From Paludibacteraceae bacterium (lineage in GTDB: Bacteria > Bacteroidota > Bacteroidia > Bacteroidales > Paludibacteraceae): DNA of 64,000 nt. Numbering within the stretch: position 1 is the first letter of the stretch; each line of letters begins with the position of its first letter. The stretch covers positions 50,063 to 114,062 of the forward strand of contig JAGBEJ010000011.1 in assembly GCA_017937025.1 (NCBI GenBank), read 5' to 3'. A model generated the notes under the pieces. It saw only the letters and a list, made by a program, of their open reading frames with translations, made no database searches and had not been told where the DNA came from. This document shows positions 17,934-27,400 of the stretch, piece after piece. Made by a program: the position numbers and the translations under genes.

Positions 17934-18600
17934 GGTAGAGCCTGATTCTGCCATATTCGACTTTGACGAGTTCTCGGAAGGTTTGGATTGGCTGGCTATC
18001 TCAAACGTATTCGCCACACAGACTCCTCAGCAAACTCCAGCGCCACAGCCACAAGCACAGGTCGCGGAAACCGTTCAACAGTCAGTTGTCAGCAGACCGG
18101 CTCCTGCGGTTGCGAAACGTGCGCCAGGCAAGCCTTCAAACTCAAGCACTGCGTTGCCTCACGGCATTTCCATTTACGGCACAAGCAAGCAGGCGGAGGA
18201 AGAAGAGGCAGCTAAGGCTCAGAGTAAGAAAAACAGGAATTATAGATTTGACGAGTCGTCGTTGAGGATGGCATGGTTCGCATATTCCGACAAGATTCCA
18301 GAGAAACTGGTTCTCAGCCAGACAATGAAGTGCGCCTCGACACTGTCTATAACAGCGGAAAACGAAATCACCGTCACCGTTAGCAATTCGTACCAGCAGA
18401 ACGACTTGCAGAACGAGATGCAAGAAATACTCGCCTTCATGTCCGATGAATTGAGAAACGACAACATAAAGATGAAAATAGTCGTTGACGAGAACATTAC
18501 AACCGGATTGAACAAGACCGATGCGGAGATGTTCCGTGAGATGAAGGAAAATAACGAGATACTGAAATTCCTCTCCGAAGAACTTGATTTGGAGATATAA
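17929..18600 (+). CDS. dnaX: Tau-specific C-terminal part of dnaX (+1 frame)
   Basis: The +1 frame is open from the A run (AAT GAG GTA GAG and on) to a TAA at 18600. It gives about 223 extra residues and a predicted tau of about 589 residues, close to other Bacteroidota DnaX proteins. It begins with an acidic linker, then a Pro/Gln/Ala-rich flexible stretch (about 18010-18150), then a compact domain (from RFDESSLRMAWFAY onward) with alternating strands and helices, like the tau C-terminal domain. No ATG of its own exists near its start, so it is not an independent gene. Alternatively the split is a homopolymer sequencing error and dnaX is a single frame. Confidence 0.8.
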   Translation, partial: NEVEPDSAIFDFDEFSEGLDWLAISNVFATQTPQQTPAPQPQAQVAETVQQSVVSRPAPAVAKRAPGKPSNSSTALPHGISIYGTSKQAEEEEAAKAQSKKNRNYRFDESSLRMAWFAYSDKIPEKLVLSQTMKCASTLSITAENEITVTVSNSYQQNDLQNEMQEILAFMSDELRNDNIKMKIVVDENITTGLNKTDAEMFREMKENNEILKFLSEELDLEI

Positions 18601-18609
18601 ATAATCAAT

Positions 18610-20727
18610 ATGTTTTTAGATACAATCAAAGCGCGAATTCCCTTTGTTTTATTAATAGCACAGACTTTAGCAACAAACACTATGGCACAGACAGAACACA
18701 CAAATCCCTTTTTCGTAGAATACAGCACACCACACCAGACACACCCGTTCGACAAGATAAAGAACGAGGATTTCCTGCCAGCAATGAGAGAGGGCATGAA
18801 GCGACAAAAAGCGGAAGTGGACAGCATTGTGGCTAATCCAGAGAAACCGACGTTCCAGAACACGATAGTCGCTCTGGAGAACAGCGGCGAACTCTTGAAC
18901 CGCGTGCAGCTGTGTTTTTACAATCTGATGTCGGCCGAGAACAACGAGGAACTTGAGAAAATCGCAGTAGAGATAGCTCCTGAGGAAACCGAGCATTCGA
19001 ATTACATATCGCTGAACGAGAAGCTTTTCGAAAGAGTCAAGCAGGTGTATGAGGATTGCAAAAAAGCGAATCTTGACGTCGAGGACAGAATGTTGCTGGA
19101 GAATACTTACAAAGGATTCGTGAGAAGCGGAGCTAATCTCAACGAGGCTGACAAGGAGAAATACAGAGAGATGAGCAAGAAGCTCAGTCTGGCGTGTCTG
19201 ACATTCGGACAAAACGTCCTGAAGGCGACAAACGACTTTGAACTGCTCATAACCGACAAGAGTGATTTGAGCGGTCTGCCGGAAGATGTCTGCATGGCGG
19301 CCAAGGAGCGCGCCGAGGCGAAAGGCAAGCTGGGGTGGCTCTTTGATTTGAGCTATCCGAGCTATTCCGCTTTCATGAAATTCTCCGACAGGAGAGAACT
19401 GCGCCAGAAACTCTATATGGGCTATAACACAAAGGCTTACGGCGGCAAGTTCGATAATCAGGAAGTGGTGAAAGAAATCGTGAACTTAAGACGACAGATA
19501 GCGAATCTTCTTGGTTATAAGAGATTTGCTGACTATGTCCTTGAGAACAGAATGGCGGAGAATCCAGGCAATGTTTATGATTTGCTGGACAAACTGCTGG
19601 ACGGATACAAACCATTCGCCAAGAAGGAAGTGGCTGAGCTGCAGTCGTTTGCCAAGGAGAATGGTGCAGATTTCGATTTGCAGCCATGGGACTGGAGTTT
19701 CTATTCTCGTAAGCTGAAAGAAAAGAAGTACGATATAAATGACTCTATAGTAAAGCCTTATCTTGAACTTGAGAAGGTGAAGAAGGCTGTGTTCGGTCTT
19801 GCGACTTCATTATACGGCATCACATTCAGAAAAAACAGCGAAATACCTGTCTATCACAAGGATGTTGAGGCTTTCGACGTTTACGATGCCGACGGCACGT
19901 TCCTGGCTGTGCTTTACACCGACTTCCATCCGAGAGCCGGCAAACGCAACGGCGCGTGGATGACCGAATACAAGATGCAGTGGATGGAGAATGGAGTAGA
20001 CAGCCGTCCGCACATATCGCTTGTGATGAACTTCTCACGTCCGGTGGGCGACAAGCCGGCTCTTCTCACGTTCGACGAGCTGACGACGTTCCTGCACGAG
20101 TTCGGACACTCGTTGCACGGCATGCTGGCCAAGGGCAAATACGCGTCGCTGAGCGGAACGAACGTCAAGAGGGACTTCGTGGAGATGCCGTCGCAGCTTA
20201 TGGAGAACTGGGCTTATGAGAAAGAGTTCCTCGACGGTTTCGCTGTGCATTACCAGACAGGCGAGAAGATACCTCAGCAGATTATCGACAATATCCGCGC
20301 TTCGCAGAATTTCAACACAGGATACGCGTGCCTCAGACAGTTGTCGTTCGGCTATCTGGACATGGCTTGGCACATGCAGACCGAGGAGTTCAAGGGCGAT
20401 GTGGCTGCCTTCGAGCGCAAGGCGTGGAGCAAGGCTATTGTGTTGCCGGAAGTCGATGGCACGTGCATGAGCGTGGAGTTCAGCCACATATTCGACGGAG
20501 GCTATGCTGCGGGGTATTACGGATACAAGTGGGCGGAAGTGCTGGATGCTGATGTGTTCTCTGTGTTCAAGAAAAACGGAATATTCAACAGAGAACTGGC
20601 AGAGAAATTCAGACGCGAGGTGCTGGAAAAGGGCGGCAGCGAGCATCCGATGGCGCTTTACAAGAAATTCATGGGTCGAAAACCTAAGACCGATGCTCTT
20701 CTGCGTAGAAACGGAATTATAAAGTAG
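18610..20727 (+). CDS. M3 family zinc peptidase (peptidyl-dipeptidase Dcp/oligopeptidase type)
   Basis: 705 residues. The zinc motif HEFGHSLHG starts at H496, with the third ligand expected in the following VEMPSQLMENW helix. Length and overall layout match the Dcp/oligopeptidase A group. A signal-like N terminus (to about TMAQ, residue 26) suggests export to the periplasm. It would trim dipeptides from peptides taken up or released there. The gene starts 9 bases after dnaX and may be transcribed with it. Whether it is a strict dipeptidyl carboxypeptidase cannot be decided here. Confidence 0.88.
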   Translation: MFLDTIKARIPFVLLIAQTLATNTMAQTEHTNPFFVEYSTPHQTHPFDKIKNEDFLPAMREGMKRQKAEVDSIVANPEKPTFQNTIVALENSGELLNRVQLCFYNLMSAENNEELEKIAVEIAPEETEHSNYISLNEKLFERVKQVYEDCKKANLDVEDRMLLENTYKGFVRSGANLNEADKEKYREMSKKLSLACLTFGQNVLKATNDFELLITDKSDLSGLPEDVCMAAKERAEAKGKLGWLFDLSYPSYSAFMKFSDRRELRQKLYMGYNTKAYGGKFDNQEVVKEIVNLRRQIANLLGYKRFADYVLENRMAENPGNVYDLLDKLLDGYKPFAKKEVAELQSFAKENGADFDLQPWDWSFYSRKLKEKKYDINDSIVKPYLELEKVKKAVFGLATSLYGITFRKNSEIPVYHKDVEAFDVYDADGTFLAVLYTDFHPRAGKRNGAWMTEYKMQWMENGVDSRPHISLVMNFSRPVGDKPALLTFDELTTFLHEFGHSLHGMLAKGKYASLSGTNVKRDFVEMPSQLMENWAYEKEFLDGFAVHYQTGEKIPQQIIDNIRASQNFNTGYACLRQLSFGYLDMAWHMQTEEFKGDVAAFERKAWSKAIVLPEVDGTCMSVEFSHIFDGGYAAGYYGYKWAEVLDADVFSVFKKNGIFNRELAEKFRREVLEKGGSEHPMALYKKFMGRKPKTDALLRRNGIIK

Positions 20728-20802
20728 CGGTCGGGGCACGTTTTCCATGTGTGCTAAATCTCTTGTTAAAAGACTAAAAAATGATTATGTAATGTCTATT
20801 TA

Positions 20803-20833
20803 TTTGCCTATTAGGTTTGTAAATAATAACTTT
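20803..20833 (+). promoter_or_regulatory. Promoter of ruvA (ruvA-sprA-dsbD unit)
   Basis: TTTG at 20803-20806 and TAACTTTG at 20826-20833, 19 bases apart, 27 bases before the start codon. Confidence 0.6.
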
Positions 20834-20860
20834 GCTATTTACAACCAAAAAGACACGTAA

Positions 20861-21451
20861 ATGATAGACTATATAAAGGGAACTCTTGTAGAGCTCTCGC
20901 CAACCGAGGCCGTGATAGAGCAGGGCGGTATCGGTTACAGTGTGAACATAACTTTGCAGACTTATTCGGCTCTTTCCGGTGTGAAGGAGACGAAGCTCTA
21001 TATCTACGAGGCCATAAGAGAGGATGCCCATCTTCTCTACGGTTTCGAAAACAAGACAGACAGAAAGCTCTTTCTATTGCTGCTGTCGGTGTCGGGTGTC
21101 GGCGCAAACACGGCGCGCATCATCATGTCGTCAATGACTTCGCCTGAAATCAAAAGCGTCATACTCGCTGGCGATGTCAAGGCATTGAAGTCGGTCAAAG
21201 GCATAGGCGCCAAGACGGCGGAAAGAATAATCGTTGACATAAAGGACAAACTCGACAAGCTCGAGATAGCCGATATTCAGGCTGCCGGCAGCATAGGCAA
21301 GTCGAGCGAGGAAATGGAAGAGGCTGTCCAGGCGCTTGTGATGCTGGGATTCGGCGCTCAGCAGGCAAAGAAGGCGGTAGAAAAGGCGAGCGAGCAGTCC
21401 CCAGATGTTCCTGTTGGTCAGTTGGTGAAGTTGGCGTTGAAAATGATTTAA
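20861..21451 (+). CDS. ruvA: Holliday junction branch migration protein RuvA
   Basis: 196 residues with the three RuvA domains: an OB fold (1-65, IKGTLVELSPTEAVIEQGGIGY), tandem helix-hairpin-helix motifs (about 70-135, with VSGVGANTARIIM and VKGIGAKTAERII), and a small C-terminal RuvB-binding domain (about 150-196). It binds Holliday junctions as a tetramer and loads RuvB during recombination repair; ruvB is not in the window. sprA starts 20 bases downstream, an arrangement known from other Bacteroidota. A clear promoter precedes it. Confidence 0.96.
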   Translation: MIDYIKGTLVELSPTEAVIEQGGIGYSVNITLQTYSALSGVKETKLYIYEAIREDAHLLYGFENKTDRKLFLLLLSVSGVGANTARIIMSSMTSPEIKSVILAGDVKALKSVKGIGAKTAERIIVDIKDKLDKLEIADIQAAGSIGKSSEEMEEAVQALVMLGFGAQQAKKAVEKASEQSPDVPVGQLVKLALKMI

Positions 21452-21471
21452 ATTACTTTCTTGAGCAGGGC

Positions 21472-24400
21472 TTGAACTACTTTAAGAAAATAATCATCGC
21501 TTTGGCGGCCATTGTCGCTCTGACAACCGCAGTGGGAGTGTATTCACGTCCTGCTGGGTCCGACATTTCATTGACTTCCGAAGACGATTACGAAACAGAT
21601 GACAAACCGTCTGCATCGCGCTATGGCGTCAAGAACACGTCAGAAATTACGTCCGAATCAATGGACGAGAAATATCCGATTGACGTGCCAGACCCAAGCG
21701 GTGTGAACTCTGGCATTGAGTTCGACCCGACCACGGGACTGTATTTCTTCCGCACAAAAGTAGGCGACGAGGACCTCGTCACTCCGTTCTCGATGACCGA
21801 GGACGAGTACATGGACTATAGCACAAAGCAGTCCATGCGCGACTATTGGCGCGACCGCATAAGCGAGGAAACAAACAGGGAAAAGAGCAAGAAGTTCTCA
21901 TTGAGCGACATACACTTCGGACTCGGAAAGGCGGAGAAGGTCTTCGGTCCGGGTGGTGTGCAGCTTAAAATGCAGGGTTCGGCAGAGTTGCTGTTCGGAT
22001 TCAAAATCAACAGAATACAGAACCCGGCATTGTCCGAAAGATTGAGGAAACCGTCTCCGGTATTCGACTTCGACGAGAAAATCCAGCTGAACGTGACAGG
22101 AAAAGTGGGCGACCGTGTGAATTTCGGTCTGAACTACAATACCGAGGCGTCTTTTGACTTCGACCAGTCCAAAGTGAAACTCGCCTATGAAGGCAAGGAG
22201 GACGACATCATAAAGAAACTGGAGGCAGGTAACGTGTCGTTGCCGCTGAACACGTCACTCATACGCGGAAGCTCGGCGCTGTTTGGTATTCGTGCCGACC
22301 TGCAGTTCGGCAAACTGAGCGTCAATGCGGTGGTCAGCCAGCAGGAGAGCGAGAGCAAGACCATAAGTCTGAAGAATGGCGCGCAGAAAACGGCTTTCGA
22401 GGTGGACGCTCTTGATTATGACGAGAACCGCCATTTCTTCTTGTCGCAGTACTTCAGAGACAATTACGAGAAGGGCATGAGCAAACTGCCTTATGTCTCG
22501 ACAGGAGTGGAGATAAACAGGGTGGAGGTTTGGATAACCAACAAAACTGCCAATTTCGACCAAAGCCGCAACGTCGTGGCGTTTCTTGACCTCGGCGAGA
22601 CCGACAAAATAAAGAACACTGTGTGGACAGTGAAGACTCCCGGATTGCCTTCCAACAAAGCGAACTCATTGTATGAGGATGTCGTGGCGCTTGACGGATT
22701 GCGCGACATCGACAAGTTCAATTCTGTGATGCAGGTCGCTTATCCGGAGTCGTCGACCGATGTCGTAGGAGGCGAGGATTATGAGAAACTCGAGAGTGCA
22801 AGACGATTGAACGAAAACGAGTTCATCGTGAACAAGCAGCTCGGATATATTTCGCTGCGTAGCCAGCTCAATGCCGATGAGGTCTTGGCTGTCGCGTTCG
22901 AATATACATACGGTGGCAAGGTCTATCAAGTCGGTGAGTTCTCGTCAGATGGCGTGGAAGCGCCTAATGCCTTGGTGCTTAAGCTTATAAAAGGAACTGC
23001 GTTCTCGCCAGAACTCCCTAACTGGGATCTGATGATGAAGAACGTCTATTCATTGGGAACATCGCAGATACAGGCGGACGATTTCGACTTCAATGTGCTC
23101 TACCAGAGCGACTCGTCCGGCGTTTACATAAATTCCATACCAGAAGGAAATGTGCAGAACAAGCCTCTCATTCAGGTGATGGGGCTTGACCGTCTGGACA
23201 AGAGAAACCGCCTTCGTCCCGACGGCAACTTCGACTATGTGGACGGATTCACGATAATCCCTTCCACCGGACGCATCATATTCCCTGTGCTGGAGCCGTT
23301 CGGAAGCTACCTTGCGTCTAAGATAGGCAATGACGCCATTGCCAAGAAATACGTTTTCCAGGAGCTGTATGAATACACAAAAACCGATGCCGAGGAATAC
23401 TCAGAGCACAACAAATTCACTATGCGAGGCGAGTGCAAGGGCAGCTCAAACTCGGAGATAAGCCTTGGGGCGATGAATGTGCCAAAGGGTTCGGTCAGCG
23501 TAACGGCAGGCGGAGTCACGCTTACAGAGAATGTCGATTACACCGTCGATTACACAATGGGTACGGTGACAATCCTGAATCAATCCATTATCGAGTCTGG
23601 AACATCAATCGATGTTTCGCTCGAGAGCCAGTCGTTGTTCAGCATGCAGCGCAAGACGTTGCTCGGAACGCACCTTGAGTACGCATTCAGCAAGGACTTC
23701 AGCGTTGGCGCGACAGTGATGCACCTGAGCGAGAAACCGCTTACGACTAAGGTCTCGGCAGGCGAGGAGCCGATTTCCAACACAATCTGGGGCGCGAATA
23801 TCGCATATAAGCGTGAGAGCCAGATGATAACCAATCTGCTCGACAAGATTCCGTTCCTTGAGGCTAAGGCGCCATCGTCGTTCATAATAAACGGCGAGTT
23901 TGCGCAGCTGATACCTGGCCACCAGAAAGCGATTGGCGATGCCGGATATGCGTACATCGATGATTTCGAGGCATCCAAGACATCCATTAACATCCTGTAT
24001 CCGTACTCATGGTTCTTGGCGAGCACACCGCAAGGCATGTTCAACGAAGGTAAGCTCATCAACGACATCGCTTACGGCAAGAACCGTGCGTTGCTCTCAT
24101 GGTTTACCATCGACCCGCTCTTCACACGCAGCACATCGACGACACCTTCGCACATCCGCAAGGACGTGAACCAGTTGTCCAACCACTTCGTGCGTGAAAT
24201 ATCGGAGCAGGAGATATTCCCTAACCGTGAGCCGATAAGCGGTCAGTCCAACACGCTGACCGTGTTGAACTTGGCTTATTATCCAAAAGAGAGAGGACCG
24301 TACAACCTTGATGTTGACAACATAGCTTCGGACGGTACACTGCTTAATCCATCGTCACGTTGGGGCGGTATCATGAGAAAGCTGGACGTGACCGACTTCG

Positions 24401-27400
24401 AGGCGTCAAACATCGAGTACATAGAGTTCTGGATGATGGATCCGTTTGTGTACAAGAAGACAGCCAAGGGCGGTGACTTGTATTTCGATTTGGGAGAAAT
24501 CTCCGAAGATATACTCAAGGACGGCAAGAAGTCGTTCGAGAATGGTTATTCAGCATCGGGCGACACGACTCAGACTGTGACTTCGGTGTGGGGACGCATA
24601 CCAAAGACGCAATCGACAGTCAATGCTTTCGATAACGACGAAAGCGCGCGTAAATACCAGGATATAGGTATAGACGGATTGTCAACTGCAGATGAGCTGA
24701 CGTTCCCGACGTACAGCGACTTCGTTGAAAAGTTCAGAGCCAAGGTGGCTCCAGAGTACATAAGCGAGATGGAGAAAGACCCGTTCTCTCCAATCAACGA
24801 CCCAGCCGGCGATAACTACCATTACTACCAAGGAAGCGACTATGACGACGCCCAGACCAGCATACTCAACCGATACAAGAGATACAACGGCATGGAGGGC
24901 AACTCGCCTGTGTCAACGTCTTCCGAGTCGTACACCAACTCGGCTACGAACATACCAAACGTCGAGGACATAAACCAGGACAACAACATGAACGAGTATG
25001 AGAAGTATTTCGAATACAAAGTCTCTCTGCGTCCTGAGGATATGCAAGTCGGCAAGAATTACATTTCCGACAAGCTCTCGGTGAATGTGACACTGAAGAA
25101 CGGCAAGACCGAGCAGGTGACATGGTATCAGTTCAAGATTCCAGTGAAGGATTACGACCAGAGCTACGGCACGATAAACAACTTCAAGTCAATAAGATTC
25201 ATGCGTATGTTCCTCACCAACTTTGAGGACACAGTGAATCTGCGTTTCGGTACATTAGAACTCGTCCGTGGCGATTGGCGCAAGTACAAGAAGGAACTGT
25301 ACGACCCTGCGTTGCCGCCAACGACGACTTCTACTATGCTGGAAATGTCAGTTGTGAATGTGGAGGAGAATGCCAACAAGACTCCAGTCAATTATATCCT
25401 TCCTCCGGGCGTCGAGCGTGAGCGCGACCCGAGCCAGACTCAGGTGCGTCAGGAAAACGAGCAGTCTCTGCAGATGCGCATCACCGACCTCTCGCCAAAC
25501 GACGCGCGAGGAGTCTATAAGAAGACGCGGTTCGATATGCGCCAATACAAGCGCCTTCAGATGTTTGTGCATGCCGAGAAGTTTATCGACGATGTCACCA
25601 ATCTGAACAACTCCGACTTGGCGTGCTTCATACGTCTCGGTAGCGACTTGAGCGAGAATTACTACGAGTACGAGGTGCCGCTGGCGCTCACTCCTCACGG
25701 ATTGTACAGCCAGGATGAAAACTCGTCCGACAGGGCAATCGTATGGCCGGAAAGCAACAACATAAACTTCCCGTTCTCGATACTCACCGACCTCAAGAAG
25801 AACCGCAACAAGGCTAAGAGAAACGGCATTGCCGGCGTGACGTACGGACAGGAGTACTCGGAGTATGACCCTAACAACAACCACAACAAGATAACCATCA
25901 AGGGTAATCCTACGCTTGGCGATGTGCAGAACATTATGATCGGTATCCGCAACAAGTCAAGCGATGTGAAGTCAGGAGAAATCTGGGTCAATGAGTTGAG
26001 AATGACCGGTTTCAATGAGGACGGCGGTTGGGCTGCCATGGGTAACGCCACGTTGAACCTTTCCGACTTCGCCAGCGTGAATGTGGCTGGACGTGTTGAG
26101 ACTGCCGGATTCGGCGGCATCGAGGACAATGTACAGGACCGCAGAATGGACGACTACACTCAGTTCAATGTCTCTACGAACGCTCAGCTCGGCAAGTTCT
26201 TCCCAGAGAAAGCCAAGGTCAGCATTCCTGTTTATTATGCTTACGGAAAGGAAGTGTCTAAACCTAAGTACGACCCGACAAATACCGACCTTCTGCTCAA
26301 GGAAAGCCTTGAGACACTGGAGACAGGACACGAGAGAGATTCGCTCGAAGACCTCGCCAAGACTGTGTACACAACCAAGAGTTTCAACATAACGAACCTC
26401 AAAGTGGACATCAAGAGCAAGAAGTTCCCTATGCCTTACGATCCTGCGAACTTCTCGCTGAGCTATGCCTACACCGAGGCCGACGAGCATAACCCTGACG
26501 TGCTGCGCAGCGTCACGAGAGACCACAAGGGTACGTTCATGTATCAGTACAATATTCAGCCTAAGCCTTGGGAACCTTTCAAGAAATTCAAGTCGCTGAG
26601 TAAGCCTATGTTCCGTATTATCAAGGATATAAATATCTATTATCTGCCTTCTTCTGTCAATTACGCGACGACGCTCAGACGCCAGTATGAGGAGGAGCAG
26701 GAACGCGACCTCACAGGCGCTGGCATAGACTACAAAGACCCAGACAACTCGCTGCTGACGGTGAGCAAGGACTTCCTCTGGACTCACGACTTCGACATAA
26801 AGTATGACTTCAGCAAGGAGCTGCGCTTCTCGTTCACATGTTCTGCCAACTCGCAGATAGACGAGACGAGGTATGCGCCAGTCAATAAGGAGTTGTTCCC
26901 AACGGAATACGAAAACTGGAAGGACACAGTCATGAGAAGCCTTCTGCACGGCGGTCAGCCTTTGGCTTATCAGCAGACATTTACTGCTAACTTCACATCG
27001 CCGCTCAACAAGATTCCTATCTTCAGCTGGATTACATCCAACGCCATGTACACCGGCAATTACACTTGGGACCGTGGCGCGCTGACGGCTGAGGACGAGG
27101 AGGCTGGCCGCAAATACTCGAGCATGGGCAACAACATCACGAGCCTCGGAACATTCCAGTGGGACGGACGATTGAACTTCGAGCAGCTGTATAACAAGTC
27201 GCCTTACCTTAAGCGCGCCAACCAGCGTTTCTCGTCGAGAAACTCGGCAAAGAAGAACAACAAGCAGTCGAACAAGCCTCTTGTCAAGACACAGAAGATA
27301 GTTCTGAAGAAGGGCGTGAAGAAGAGATTCACCCACCGGTTGAACACGACAAACGTCAAGCTCAAGGCGCTGGATTCCGACAGCGGCGAGTACAAACTCA

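Noticed and set aside
25972..27336. 454-codon minus-strand open frame
   Set aside because: Antisense to sprA, no recognisable domain, and no promoter or start context.
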